This document shows positions 33,549-42,663 of a DNA stretch of 64,000 bases, in pieces; position 1 is the first letter of the stretch; every line of letters begins with the position of its first letter. The DNA comes from Sphingomonas sp. IC-56 (GTDB lineage Bacteria > Pseudomonadota > Alphaproteobacteria > Sphingomonadales > Sphingomonadaceae), in contig NZ_JAJNDV010000001.1 in assembly GCF_021043375.1 (NCBI RefSeq), positions 275,058 to 339,057 of the forward strand, in the 5' to 3' direction. The notes beneath the pieces are model-generated. The model saw nothing but the letters and a program-made list of their open reading frames with translations. It did no database searches and was not told the origin of the DNA. The translations under genes were made by a program, and so were the position numbers.

Positions 33549-33577
33549 GCGGCGACCACCACTGGGGTGATCGCCGC
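33549..33577 (-). terminator. Probable terminator of the sapC gene
   Basis: Stem of 12 pairs with one mismatch: on the minus strand GCGGCGATCACCC, loop, GGTGGTCGCCGC, then TTCTCGCTT. It lies 45 bases after the sapC stop and upstream of the proposed small-RNA promoter, so it would isolate the small RNA from sapC transcription. Confidence 0.65.
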
Positions 33578-33621
33578 CCGATCCGGACCCGCTTGCTTAA
33601 GCGAGCAGGGTCAATTGGACC

Positions 33622-34401
33622 TTACATCGGGTTGACCAGCTGGGGCTGCGGCACCTTGCCGATGCGCATCTGGCGGCCGAAGATGTCGCGCATCTGCGAA
33701 AGGGAGAACAGGTGCGCATAGATGAGCGGCAGCATGCCGTTCTGCACGATCTTGCGCAGCTGATCGCCGCGCATCTCGTTCAGCTTGCCCTCGTCGACCA
33801 TCAGGAAGCCGCGATAGATGAAGGGCTGTGCAGCGCCGTCCGGCTGGATGCTTACTTCGCCATCCATCAGCAGGCCCATGTCCTTCAGGTCCTTCATGAA
33901 CATGGACGTGCGGGCACCAGCCTGCTCGAACTGCTCGTTGAACTGCAGGATGCCCTTGGTGAATTCGCTCGGCTGACCATCGACGAACAGCGGCTCGCCA
34001 TCTTCGAACTGGCCGATCGTGTCAGCGGTCGGGTCGAAGCACAGCGACAGCTCGTCCGATTCCGGACGCAGCCGCGCGAGCAGGTACGGATAGCGGCGGA
34101 TATAGGCCGGCACATAAAAGTTTGGGTCGACCAGCTTGCCCTCTTCGTCGAAGAAGGTGTTCACGCCCTCGTTCAGGCCCATCAGCGCCAGCGGAACGGG
34201 ATCATCACCGACCGAGAACACGATCGGCATGTAGCGCTGCACCAGCGGGAATTCCTCCACGGTGACCGGCACGGCATGCTGAGTCGCGAGGAAGGGCGCC
34301 TTGTCGGCGACGCGGACGCGGTAATCGCCATGAGCCTGGCTCGAAAGCGGTTCCAGCTGATTATAGAACAAGGGAAGCTGCTGCTGGGGCGCCGAGGCCA
34401 T
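33622..34401 (-). CDS. SapC-family protein
   Basis: 259 aa. ATG 34401 follows AGGAG (minus strand) by 5 bases and gives MASAPQQQLPLFYNQLEPL. Conserved SapC features: FVPVTVEEF-like AVPVTVEEFPLVQRYMPIVF, GLNEGVNTFFDEEGKLVDPNFYVPAYIRRYPYLLA and ALHFHLFSL-like IYAHLFSLSQMRDI. SapC was named for Campylobacter S-layer genes, but in sphingomonads it is usually a stand-alone abundant protein of unclear role. No signal peptide. Confidence 0.88.
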   Translation of the reverse strand: MASAPQQQLPLFYNQLEPLSSQAHGDYRVRVADKAPFLATQHAVPVTVEEFPLVQRYMPIVFSVGDDPVPLALMGLNEGVNTFFDEEGKLVDPNFYVPAYIRRYPYLLARLRPESDELSLCFDPTADTIGQFEDGEPLFVDGQPSEFTKGILQFNEQFEQAGARTSMFMKDLKDMGLLMDGEVSIQPDGAAQPFIYRGFLMVDEGKLNEMRGDQLRKIVQNGMLPLIYAHLFSLSQMRDIFGRQMRIGKVPQPQLVNPM

Positions 34402-34447
34402 CCGAATCTCCTGAAACTTGCAACTGTTAGAAAAGTTCCGCGGAGGT

Positions 34448-35896
34448 CTATGACCTGTCCGATCTAGGCGCAAGCGTCACCAGCTTGCCCGGGTTCAGAA
34501 TGCCAGCGGGGTCCAGCGCCTGCTTGATCGCCCGCATCGCCGCGATCCGCGACGCGGGCCCCAGCCGCTCCAGTTCGTCGCGCTTCATCTGACCAATGCC
34601 ATGCTCGGCGGAGATCGACCCGCCCGCCTCCACCACCAGGTCGTGCACCGCGCGGGTGATCGCCGGCGCCTCCCCCGCTTGCCACCCGGCACGATGCGCC
34701 CCCGCCGGCGCGCGCACGTGGAAATGGACATTGCCGTCGCCCAAATGGCCGTACACCACCGCGCGGGTTCCCGCGAACCGCGCCTCGATCGCCGCCCCCG
34801 CGTCGACCATGAAGTCAGGCATGGCATCCACCGGCACCGATATGTCGTGCTGCACCGCCGGGCCGCGCGCGCGCTCGGATTCCGAGATGCCGTGGCGGAT
34901 GCGCCAGAACGCTTCCGCTTGCGCCTCGCTGGCGGAGATCACTGCATCGTCTGCGAGCCCCGCCTCCAGCGCCTGGCGCAACAATTCGGTGAGCAGGTCG
35001 TCCGGCGCTCGCTCACAAGGATCGGTGGAGACCGCTTCGACTAGCACGTGCCAGCGATGCCCCGCCGCCACGGGCGAACGCGCCGCCGGGATATGGGCGA
35101 GCACACTTTCCAGCGCCTCGGCCGGGATGATCTCGAAACTCTCGATCGCCTGTGTCTGACGCTCGGCATGCCGCAATAGCCGCAGCGCCTGTCCGGGGCT
35201 GCCCAGCCCGACCCATGCCACTGCCCGCGACACCACCGCCGGCACCAGCCGCAGCGTCGCCGCAGTGACGATCCCCAGTGTCCCCTCCGCGCCAATCAGC
35301 AACTGGTCCAGGTCATAGCCGCGATTGTCCTTCTTCAGCGCCGACAGCCCCTGATGCACCGATCCGTCGGGCAGCACCGCCTCGACACCCGCAACCAGCC
35401 CGCGCATCGTTCCAAACCGCAACACCTGGGTGCCGCCGGCGTTGGTGGACACCAGCCCGCCGATCGTCGCGCTGCCCCGCGACCCCAGGTCGAGCGGAAA
35501 GCGCCGCCCCGCCCCGCACGCCGCGTCCTGCAGGTCCGCCAGGATCACGCCCGCTTCGGCGACCGCCAGACTCTTCTCCGCGGATAATGTGCGGATACGC
35601 TTCATCCGCCGCAGCGACAGGATCACCGCAGATCCGTCGGCCGGGGGCGTCGCCCCGCCGACCATGCTGGTGTTGCCGCCTTGTGGCACCAACGGCACGC
35701 CCGCTTTCCCGGCCAGGGCGACCACCGCCTGGACCTCCTCCAGCGACGCCGGCGATAGCATCGCCGCCGAAGCGCCGTTGAAACGCCTGCGCCAATCGGT
35801 CAGCCACGGCGCCAGCGCCTGTGGATCGGTCTCCACCATCCCGGCGCCGAAGCGCGCGCGCAGGGACTCGACAAGCTGGCGCTGGTTTGGCCTCAT
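34448..35896 (-). CDS. FAD-linked 2-hydroxyacid dehydrogenase (D-lactate / D-2-hydroxyglutarate type)
   Basis: 482 aa. FAD-binding PCMH domain (about 35-215) with VPQGGNTSMVGGATP, LDLGSRGSATIGGLVSTNAGG and QLLIGAEGTLGIVTAATL; C-terminal substrate domain with VYGHLGDGNVHFHVRAP (metal/substrate His) and SISAEHGIGQMKRDEL. Oxidises D-2-hydroxyacids and hands electrons to a quinone or ETF. D-2-hydroxyglutarate or D-lactate are the usual substrates; the sequence alone does not decide. Confidence 0.9.
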   Translation of the reverse strand: MRPNQRQLVESLRARFGAGMVETDPQALAPWLTDWRRRFNGASAAMLSPASLEEVQAVVALAGKAGVPLVPQGGNTSMVGGATPPADGSAVILSLRRMKRIRTLSAEKSLAVAEAGVILADLQDAACGAGRRFPLDLGSRGSATIGGLVSTNAGGTQVLRFGTMRGLVAGVEAVLPDGSVHQGLSALKKDNRGYDLDQLLIGAEGTLGIVTAATLRLVPAVVSRAVAWVGLGSPGQALRLLRHAERQTQAIESFEIIPAEALESVLAHIPAARSPVAAGHRWHVLVEAVSTDPCERAPDDLLTELLRQALEAGLADDAVISASEAQAEAFWRIRHGISESERARGPAVQHDISVPVDAMPDFMVDAGAAIEARFAGTRAVVYGHLGDGNVHFHVRAPAGAHRAGWQAGEAPAITRAVHDLVVEAGGSISAEHGIGQMKRDELERLGPASRIAAMRAIKQALDPAGILNPGKLVTLAPRSDRS

Positions 35897-35965
35897 GGCC
35901 GCGCGCTAGCATCAAATTGCGCAGTTCATCCACTGTTCAACACCCGCGAATAGAACACCGCCCGA

Positions 35966-36418
35966 ATGCTCAACCCGCTCGCCTTCGCTTCTGGACTGCT
36001 GCTGTTGCTCGCCCCTGCTGCGCAGCCGGTGGCGTTCGACGAAAGCCTGTCGGTGCCCAGCTGGCAACAGCGCGCCACGGTGCACGTGCCGCGGGTGACC
36101 GTCACCACGACCACCATCATCCTGCGCAGCGCCCGCCCGCCCGCCATGGTCGAGAAAAAGGCCGATGATTGCGTGAAGGTGGAGAAGCTTGCCGGCTTCA
36201 CCGTCAACCGTTTCGACAGCGTCGACCTGCTGCTCAAGGATGGCAGCCAGTTGCGCGCGCGGCTCGGGGCCCGGTGCCCGGCGCTCGGTTTCTATCGCGG
36301 CTTCTATGTCAAACCCAATCCAGACAAGAAGATCTGCGCCCGCCGTGACGCATTCCGCTCGCGCAACGGGCGATCCTGCGGCATCGAATCCTTTGCCAAG
36401 CTCGTCGCCGAACGCTGA
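35966..36418 (+). CDS. Exported hypothetical protein (150 aa)
   Basis: Signal peptide at residues 1-19 (MLNPLAFASGLLLLLAPAA), then a short beta-type domain ending with three Cys (ARCPALGFYRGF, KICARRDAFRSR, GRSCGIESF) and one more in DDCVKVEKL, possibly two disulfides. The FYVKPNPDKKICARRD segment is conserved-looking. Located alone between divergent dehydrogenase and helicase genes. Family and function unknown to me. Confidence 0.75.
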   Translation: MLNPLAFASGLLLLLAPAAQPVAFDESLSVPSWQQRATVHVPRVTVTTTTIILRSARPPAMVEKKADDCVKVEKLAGFTVNRFDSVDLLLKDGSQLRARLGARCPALGFYRGFYVKPNPDKKICARRDAFRSRNGRSCGIESFAKLVAER

Positions 36419-36501
36419 GTGCGCTTGACATTGGCGACCAAATCCGCAAGCGCAGGTAGGCTTGGTGGCGTGGGTTTTGCGCCCGTTTTCCGGATAACCG
36501 C

Positions 36502-38001
36502 ATGAGCTTTGCCGATCTCGGCCTCTCCGACGACCTTCTTCGCGCCGTAACTGCCGCGGGCTACACCGATCCCACGCCGATCCAGCGCCAGGCGATACCC
36601 TCCGTGCTGATGGGCCGCGACTTGGTCGGCATCGCGCAGACCGGCACGGGCAAGACCGCCGCCTTCGTGCTGCCGATGATCGACGTGCTCGGCGAAGGGC
36701 GCACCCGCGCACTGATGCCTCGCTCGCTGATCCTAGAGCCGACGCGCGAACTCGCCGCGCAGGTCGCCGAGAATTTCGAGAAGTACGGCGTCCATCACAA
36801 GCTCTCGATGGCACTGCTCATCGGGGGCGTGCAGATGGGCGATCAGGTCAAGGCGCTGGAGAAGGGCGTCGACGTGCTGATCGCCACGCCCGGCCGCCTG
36901 ATGGACCTCTACAGCCGCGGCAAGATCCTGCTCACCGGCTGCAGCCTGCTTGTGATCGACGAAGCCGACCGCATGCTCGACATGGGCTTCATCCCGGACA
37001 TTGAAGAAATCTGCACCAAGCTGCCCAAGCAGCGCCAGACCCTGTTGTTTTCGGCAACGATGCCGCCGGTGATCAAGAAGCTGGCCGACAAGTTCCTCGA
37101 CAATCCTAAGCAGATCGAGGTCGCCCGACCGGCGAGCACCAACATCAACATCACGCAGCACCTGGTCCCCGTCGCCTCGAACGGGTTCCAGAAGCGCAAG
37201 GTCCTGCGCACCTTGCTGGAGCGTGAGGATGTGCACACCGCGATCATCTTCTGCAATCGCAAGACTACGGTGCGCGAGCTCAACAAGAGCCTGAAGAAGC
37301 ACCGGTTCCGCTCCGCCGAGATCCATGGCGACATGGACCAGTCGGCACGCATTGCCGAATTGGAGCGTTTCAAGTCCGGCGACGTGAACATCCTCGTCGC
37401 CTCCGACGTGGCGGCGCGCGGCCTTGACGTTAAGGGTGTCAGCCACGTCTTCAACTTCGACGCGCCCTGGCATCCCGACGATTATGTCCACCGCATCGGC
37501 CGCACGGGCCGTGGCGGCGCGACCGGCATTGCCTACACGCTGATTACACCCGAAGACGCGGAGAACATCGCCGAGATCGAGAAGCTCACCGGGCAAAAGA
37601 TCGCGCGGGTCACCGTCGGCGACGATCAGCAGGAGGCGTCAGAGGCACCGCAGCGCGCACCGGAAGCCGACAAGCGCCGTGATCGTGGCGCTCGCGCGGA
37701 TCGCACCCGCAACAGCCGCGCGTCGGAAGGTGAACGTCCGAAACAGAACGAGCGCGCGGAAAAGGCAGAACGCGCAGAGCGCAGCGAACGTCCGAGCCGG
37801 CCGGAACGCGGCGAGCGCTCCGAGCGCAGCGAACAACCCGAACGTCCCGCCCGCAATCGCGGCCGCGACACCGCGAACGATCGCTCAGCCGAAATGCTCG
37901 CGCGTGAGCCCCGCCGGTATGCCAATGCCGCCGATGATGGCCCGGACGAGGGATGGAACGGCCCGGTGCCGGACTTCCTCAGTTACGCGATCAACCCCTG
38001 A
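36502..38001 (+). CDS. rhlE: DEAD-box RNA helicase, RhlE-like
   Basis: 499 aa. Q motif (FADLGLSDDLLRAVTAAGY), Walker A AQTGTGKTAAF, PTRELAAQ, TPGRLMDLY, DEAD box as VIDEADRMLDMGF, SATMPP, and the helicase C-domain ASDVAARGLDVKGVSHVFNFD, HRIGRTGRGG. Residues about 380-480 are a charged low-complexity tail rich in Arg, Glu and Ser, expected to bind RNA nonspecifically. Unwinds structured RNA in ribosome assembly or mRNA decay. Confidence 0.93.
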   Translation: MSFADLGLSDDLLRAVTAAGYTDPTPIQRQAIPSVLMGRDLVGIAQTGTGKTAAFVLPMIDVLGEGRTRALMPRSLILEPTRELAAQVAENFEKYGVHHKLSMALLIGGVQMGDQVKALEKGVDVLIATPGRLMDLYSRGKILLTGCSLLVIDEADRMLDMGFIPDIEEICTKLPKQRQTLLFSATMPPVIKKLADKFLDNPKQIEVARPASTNINITQHLVPVASNGFQKRKVLRTLLEREDVHTAIIFCNRKTTVRELNKSLKKHRFRSAEIHGDMDQSARIAELERFKSGDVNILVASDVAARGLDVKGVSHVFNFDAPWHPDDYVHRIGRTGRGGATGIAYTLITPEDAENIAEIEKLTGQKIARVTVGDDQQEASEAPQRAPEADKRRDRGARADRTRNSRASEGERPKQNERAEKAERAERSERPSRPERGERSERSEQPERPARNRGRDTANDRSAEMLAREPRRYANAADDGPDEGWNGPVPDFLSYAINP

Positions 38002-38165
38002 GAGAGGCGCGGGCCTAGCCCGCCCGCCCTTCAACGGAGTTGGCACGGCCTAACCATCCTCCTGGGCAGCAAATCGGGCGAGTGCTTCTAGTCCGCGCAG
38101 GCGCCGAAGCGTGCGCAACCGCGCCCTGCCTCGCTCGACGCAGAAGCCGCGATAATGGGTAGGTC

Positions 38166-38345
38166 TCAGGCGCCGTTGATCTTCTGCCCGGCATAGTCGC
38201 CTTCTTCCGGCGACTTCGCCTTGGCCGTTTTCTTCGCGCCATTTTCCGATCCGCCGCCGCGTCCAGTGCCGAGGCTACCGCGCGCTCCGTCGCCGCCCTT
38301 GGTCGTGATCGCTCCCGGGTTACCGCCCGCGCCTTTCTGTGCCAT
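38166..38345 (-). CDS. Small Gly-rich hypothetical protein (59 aa)
   Basis: ATG 38345 to TGA 38166. Starts MAQKGAGGNPGAITTKGGDG and is rich in Gly, Lys and Ala, ending SPEEGDYAGQKINGA. No hydrophobic segment, so a soluble, probably disordered protein. AGGTTGAGC upstream is a weak ribosome site. Similar short Gly/Lys-rich stress proteins exist, but I cannot name the family. Confidence 0.55.
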   Translation of the reverse strand: MAQKGAGGNPGAITTKGGDGARGSLGTGRGGGSENGAKKTAKAKSPEEGDYAGQKINGA

Positions 38346-38443
38346 GCTCAACCTCCGTCATCGGTCCTTCAGGAACTCGGGTCTCGAGAGCAAGGTTCCA
38401 CATATTCTCAGTTACTTGGGTTAGTGCCGCATAGATGACGCGG

Positions 38444-39199
38444 CTATCGCGTCAGGCTGTCCACTTCGGATTTGATCGCATCAGCCCAGAGCTGATAGCC
38501 CTTGGCATTGGGATGAAGATAGTCAGGCATGATATCGCCCGACAGCGTACCGTCAGGGCTTAGAAAGCTGGCCCCGATGTCCCGATAGAACACCGCGCGG
38601 CCATCCTGAAGCGGCGCAATCAGCTTGTTTGTCGCGTTGACGGCCAGGCGCAGCGGATCGTCTGCCCTGTTCCCACGCGGAAAGATCCCGAGCAGCAGAA
38701 CCTTGCTGGTCGGCAGCTTGGAACGGATCCCCGCAACCACGCTCGCCACACCCTCGGCGGTTTCCCTGGGGCTCATCCGATTGGCATTGACGAGATTATT
38801 CGTGCCGATCATGAGCACGACGAGCTTGGGCGACAGCCCGTCGAGTTCGCCATGCTGGATACGCCACAGGACGTGTTGTGTCTCGTCGGCGCTGATGCCG
38901 ATATTGTAGGGACGATAGCGCCCGAAATAATCTTCGAAGATCTCGCGCTGCGGGTCGGCACGCCAGAAATCAGTGATCGAGTCCCCCACGAATACAAGCT
39001 GCGTACCCCCTGTCCTGATCAGGCGATCCTTCCGTGCAAGGAACGCCTGGTGACGGGCGAGATCCTTCTCCACTGCGATCCAGCCGCGCTGCCGGGTATA
39101 GACAGATGCTTCCTGCGCCTGCACCGGCAGCGAAGACGGAGACGCAAGGAGCACTAGGCCCGCCAATACCAACGCCCGCGTCTTGATCTTCCCCTGCAC
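38444..39199 (-). CDS. Exported SGNH/GDSL hydrolase
   Basis: 251 aa. GTG 39199 has AAGGAG seven bases upstream; the ATG at 39253 would spoil the signal peptide, which runs through ALVLAGLVLLASPS and is cleaved near VQAQ. Block I LVFVGDSITDFW (Ser nucleophile), Gly in ADETQHVLWRIQHGEL, block III MIGTNNLVNANRMS and block V MPDYLHPNAKGYQLWAD (Asp/His). Resembles PAF-acetylhydrolase-like esterases acting on acetylated glycans or lipids. Confidence 0.88.
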   Translation of the reverse strand: MQGKIKTRALVLAGLVLLASPSSLPVQAQEASVYTRQRGWIAVEKDLARHQAFLARKDRLIRTGGTQLVFVGDSITDFWRADPQREIFEDYFGRYRPYNIGISADETQHVLWRIQHGELDGLSPKLVVLMIGTNNLVNANRMSPRETAEGVASVVAGIRSKLPTSKVLLLGIFPRGNRADDPLRLAVNATNKLIAPLQDGRAVFYRDIGASFLSPDGTLSGDIMPDYLHPNAKGYQLWADAIKSEVDSLTR

Positions 39200-39376
39200 G
39201 CCCAATCTCCTTCGACAGCTCAAGCCTGATCGTAGGTCAAGTTTTGCAGACACGGCAACGAGAAGAGCCGCTACCGTTACTCAATTACTAAGCCGCTCCT
39301 GAGCAAAGCCGCGGCAGGGGTCACCCTCCCGCCTCGCCAGCTTGCGGCAAGGCTCCGAGCGCCTTAAATCTAGATT

Positions 39377-39835
39377 ATGCACGCGCACGACCATCATGAG
39401 CATCACGGCAGCGACCTGACCCGCGCGGCGCAGACCACGCTGGAGAAATCCGGCGAGCAATGGACCGCCATGCGCGAGCGCGTGTTCGAAGCACTTGCGG
39501 GCTTCGCCAAGCCGGCCTCGGCCTATGACATCGCCGAGGCGGTTTCAAAAATTGAGGGCCGCCGAGTCGCGGCGAACAGCGTGTACCGCATCCTGGACTT
39601 GTTCGTGGGCGCGAACCTCGCCCACCGGGTGGAAAGCGCCAACGCCTATATCGCCAATGCGCACCCCGACTGCCTGCACGACTGTATCTTCCTGGTGTGC
39701 GATGCGTGCGGGCAGACCACGCATATCGACGACGACTCGATCACGGGTAGTGTCCGATCGGCGGCAAAGAGCGCCGGCTTTTCGCCAGTGCGGCCAGTGA
39801 TCGAAGTACGGGGCAAGTGCGGCGACTGCGCCTGA
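39377..39835 (+). CDS. zur: Fur-family regulator, Zur-like
   Basis: 152 aa. His-rich start HAHDHHEHHGSD, winged-helix DNA-binding region about 25-85 (RVFEALAGFAKPASAYDIAEAV, VAANSVYRILDLF), dimerisation domain with HPDCLHDCIFLVCDACGQTTHID and a final Cys pair in RGKCGDC, the structural zinc site. The sequence style is Zur rather than Fur; the metal is inferred. Sits upstream of dxs by 82 bases on the same strand. Confidence 0.82.
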   Translation: MHAHDHHEHHGSDLTRAAQTTLEKSGEQWTAMRERVFEALAGFAKPASAYDIAEAVSKIEGRRVAANSVYRILDLFVGANLAHRVESANAYIANAHPDCLHDCIFLVCDACGQTTHIDDDSITGSVRSAAKSAGFSPVRPVIEVRGKCGDCA

Positions 39836-39917
39836 GCAAACGGATGCACGCTTTCTTCACGGGACGTGCTAAACGCTATCATTCGACAGGCGCGGACGGC
39901 TGGAGTAACAGCGTTCA

Positions 39918-41846
39918 ATGTCTGATTTGCCTGCCACGCCGCTGCTCGACACGGTTGATACGCCCCACGATCTTCGCACGCTGAAGCCCGCCGACCTGCG
40001 CCAACTCGCCGATGAGTTGCGCCAGGAAACCATCTCGGCGGTGGGCTCAACCGGTGGGCATCTGGGTTCGGGCTTGGGCGTGGTCGAGCTGACCGTCGCG
40101 ATCCATTATGTGTTCAACACGCCTGAAGATAAGCTGGTGTGGGACGTCGGCCACCAATGCTATCCGCACAAGATCCTGACGGGCCGGCGCAGCCGCATCC
40201 GCACCTTGCGCCAGGGCGGCGGGCTCTCGGGCTTCACCAAGCGCAGCGAGAGCGAGTACGACCCGTTCGGCGCGGCGCATTCCTCCACCTCGATCTCGGC
40301 AGCCCTGGGCTTCGCTATCGCCAACAAGCTGGCCGACAAGCCGGGCAAAGGTATCGCGGTAATCGGCGACGGGTCGATGTCGGCCGGCATGGCCTATGAG
40401 GCGATGAACAACGCCGAAGCCGCGGGCAATCGGCTGGTCGTGATCCTGAATGATAACGACATGTCGATCGCGCCGCCGGTGGGTGGCCTGTCCGCCTATC
40501 TCGCGCGGATGGTGTCGTCGTCCGAATATCTGGGTCTGCGCGAGTTCGCCAAGAAGACGATCCGCAAGCTGTCCAAGCGCGCGCACAACGCCGCGGCCAA
40601 GGCCGAGGAATATGCCCGCGGCATGGCGACCGGCGGCACGTTGTTCGAGGAACTGGGCTTCTATTATGTCGGCCCGATCGACGGCCACAATCTGGAGCAC
40701 CTGATCCCGGTGCTGGAGAATGTTCGCGACAGTGAGCACGGACCGATCCTGGTCCATGTCGTCACCAAGAAGGGCAAGGGTTACGCCCCCGCCGAGGCGG
40801 CGGCGGACAAGTATCACGGCGTGCAGAAGTTCGACGTGATCACCGGCGCGCAGGACAAGGCACCTCCCGGGCCGCCATCCTACCAGAACGTGTTCGGCGA
40901 GACGCTGGCCAAGCTGGCCGAAACCGACCAGCGCATCGTGGCGATCACCGCGGCGATGCCGTCGGGCACCGGCGTGGACAAGTTCGCCCAGGCGCATCCC
41001 GACCGCGCGTTCGACGTGGGCATCGCCGAGCAGCATGCGGTGACCTTTGCCGCCGGGCTGGCTGCGCAGGGGATGCGGCCGTTCTGCGCGATTTATTCGA
41101 CCTTTCTGCAGCGCGCGTACGACCAGGTGGTGCACGACGTGGCGATCCAGAACCTGCCCGTCCGCTTCGCGATCGACCGCGCGGGGCTGGTCGGTGCCGA
41201 TGGCGCGACGCATGCCGGCAGCTTCGACGTGACGTATCTCGCGACCTTGCCCAACATGGTGGTGATGGCGCCGGCCGACGAAGTCGAGTTGGTCCACATG
41301 ACCTATACCGCCGCCGAGCATGACAGCGGGCCGATCGCGTTGCGCTATCCGCGCGGCAACGGCGTCGGCCTTGCGCTGCCCGAGGTTCCGCAGCGGCTGG
41401 AGATCGGCAAGGGCCGGGTGGTGCGCGAAGGCAAGACCGTGGCGATCCTGTCGCTCGGCACGCGGCTGGGCGAGGCGACGAAGGCTGCCGAGGCGCTGGA
41501 GGCCAAGGGGCTGTCGACCACGGTTGCCGATCTGCGCTTTGCCAAGCCGCTGGACGAGGCGCTGATCCGCCGGCTGCTGACCAGCCATGAAGTGGCGATC
41601 ACCATCGAGGAAGGCGCGATCGGGGGCCTGGGCGCGCATGTGCTGACGCTGGCCAGCGACGAAGGGCTGATCGATGCCGGGCTGAAGCTGCGCACGATGC
41701 GGCTGCCCGACAAGTTCCAGGACCAGGATTCGCCGCAGAAGCAGTATGACGAGGCGCGGCTGAACGCCGAGCATATCGTCGACACGGTGCTCACGGCGCT
41801 GCGCTGGAACGAGGCGAGCGCGGCCGGGGGCGGCGCGCGGGCCTGA
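39918..41846 (+). CDS. dxs: 1-deoxy-D-xylulose-5-phosphate synthase
   Basis: 642-aa TPP enzyme, first step of the MEP isoprenoid pathway. Motifs: [43 protein letters not shown] [19 protein letters not shown] (TPP binding), [47 protein letters not shown] and [15 protein letters not shown]. Full length. It also feeds carotenoid and hopanoid synthesis, prominent in sphingomonads. A repeat-rich 234-base gap follows. Confidence 0.96.
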   Translation: MSDLPATPLLDTVDTPHDLRTLKPADLRQLADELRQETISAVGSTGGHLGSGLGVVELTVAIHYVFNTPEDKLVWDVGHQCYPHKILTGRRSRIRTLRQGGGLSGFTKRSESEYDPFGAAHSSTSISAALGFAIANKLADKPGKGIAVIGDGSMSAGMAYEAMNNAEAAGNRLVVILNDNDMSIAPPVGGLSAYLARMVSSSEYLGLREFAKKTIRKLSKRAHNAAAKAEEYARGMATGGTLFEELGFYYVGPIDGHNLEHLIPVLENVRDSEHGPILVHVVTKKGKGYAPAEAAADKYHGVQKFDVITGAQDKAPPGPPSYQNVFGETLAKLAETDQRIVAITAAMPSGTGVDKFAQAHPDRAFDVGIAEQHAVTFAAGLAAQGMRPFCAIYSTFLQRAYDQVVHDVAIQNLPVRFAIDRAGLVGADGATHAGSFDVTYLATLPNMVVMAPADEVELVHMTYTAAEHDSGPIALRYPRGNGVGLALPEVPQRLEIGKGRVVREGKTVAILSLGTRLGEATKAAEALEAKGLSTTVADLRFAKPLDEALIRRLLTSHEVAITIEEGAIGGLGAHVLTLASDEGLIDAGLKLRTMRLPDKFQDQDSPQKQYDEARLNAEHIVDTVLTALRWNEASAAGGGARA

Positions 41847-41950
41847 GGGCCTTTCCCTGCCCCGGCGGGGGATGGGACACGGCATCCGTTCCCCCCTTGA
41901 GCGCGACGGGTGCGTCCCGGTTCACGGGAGCGCCCGTTCTTCGCGCGCTG

Positions 41951-42070
41951 ACGCCCCTCCGTCAGCCCTGCGGGCTGTCACCTCCCCTTGCAGGGGAGCA
42001 TCGAGGTGAATTGCATATAGGCGATGAGGCCTTTTGGGTGCGCAGGCCTGGCCCCCTCCGGGGAGGGGTG
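41951..42070. repeat. GC-rich hairpin repeat, family B copy 1
   Basis: Contains CCCCTCCGTCAGCCCTGCGG then GCTGTCACCTCCCC, with two short hairpins (CAGCCC-TGC-GGGCTG and CTCCCC-TTGCA-GGGGAG), and at the far end CCCCCTCCGGGGAGGGG. Related sequences occur at 49249-49386. Fills most of the gap between the convergent dxs and the CBM-like gene. Confidence 0.7.
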
Positions 42071-42080
42071 TTTCGGACAG

Positions 42081-42638
42081 CTACTGCGCGATCTGGCCGT
42101 AGTTCAGGACGTATAGCGGGCCCAGATGCAGCACCTGCTTGGCCGCATCGATGTGCAATGCCGCGTTTAGCTGGCCCGGCGCATAGTCGCGATCGGCATT
42201 GCCGGTGAGCTGGTACATCTTCCATTCCGGGTCGATGTCGAACGATTTCTCGAAGATCGCGCGGACGACCGGTGTGGCTTCCAGCTGGACCCGTCCGATC
42301 CTGCCCGGCGCGCCGTTGGCCGTATCAGTCGCCTTCGCCCAGAAGGCGATGACGATGCGGTCGCCCTTTTTCACCGGCTTGAGCGTCGGGCTGATCACAC
42401 CGATGCGCCAGAAATCGGCATGGCCGTCCAGCGGAATGCGCAGCATCTTGCCGAACTGCACGCTCTTGTCGCTGCGCACGGCCGGCGGAATGGGAAGTCC
42501 GTAGGGCCGAAGCGCATCGACGCGCGGATCGTTGGCAAGGCGATCGGCCATGCTCGGCGCGTCCTGCGCCGCCCCCAGCGAGGGAGCGGCGAGGAAGGCC
42601 GGGGTCAGGCAAAGCGCGGCGAGTTGAAGCATTCGCAT
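42081..42638 (-). CDS. Exported jelly-roll (carbohydrate-binding-like) protein downstream of a TonB receptor
   Basis: 185 aa. ATG 42638 follows AGGAGAAACGCC and begins a signal peptide ending LGAAQD. The remainder (FWRIGVISPTLKPVKKGD, IVIAFWAKATDTANGAPGR, QLEATPVVRAIFEKSF, WKMYQLTGNADRDYAPGQLN, HLGPLYVLNYGQ) has the strand pattern of CBM4/9-like modules attached to glycan hydrolases, but no catalytic domain is present. It follows the TonB receptor by 25 bases, so it may present a glycan for uptake. Confidence 0.72.
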   Translation of the reverse strand: MRMLQLAALCLTPAFLAAPSLGAAQDAPSMADRLANDPRVDALRPYGLPIPPAVRSDKSVQFGKMLRIPLDGHADFWRIGVISPTLKPVKKGDRIVIAFWAKATDTANGAPGRIGRVQLEATPVVRAIFEKSFDIDPEWKMYQLTGNADRDYAPGQLNAALHIDAAKQVLHLGPLYVLNYGQIAQ

Positions 42639-42663
42639 GGCGTTTCTCCTGTCCCCGGGATCG

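Noticed and set aside
38433..38454. TGACGCG-N5-CGCGTCA hairpin at the end of the SGNH hydrolase gene
   Set aside because: It overlaps the stop codon and lacks a T-run, so I do not call it a terminator.
39364..39385. dif-like site near TTAAATCTAGATTATGCACGC
   Set aside because: One half resembles a XerC arm (GTGCATAAT in reverse), but the other half does not match a XerD arm, and it overlaps the start of the zur-like gene.
39000..41000. Possible GC-skew or codon-preference flip near 39.9 kb
   Set aside because: Plus-strand sequence seems more G-rich after dxs, but hand counts of sampled 60-base lines were inconsistent (for example 6001-6060 is also G-rich). A cumulative GC-skew plot would decide.
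40047..41885. 612-aa open frame opposite dxs
   Set aside because: Antisense shadow; composition (Arg, His, Gln, Leu-rich) and lack of motifs argue against coding, and dxs is unmistakable.
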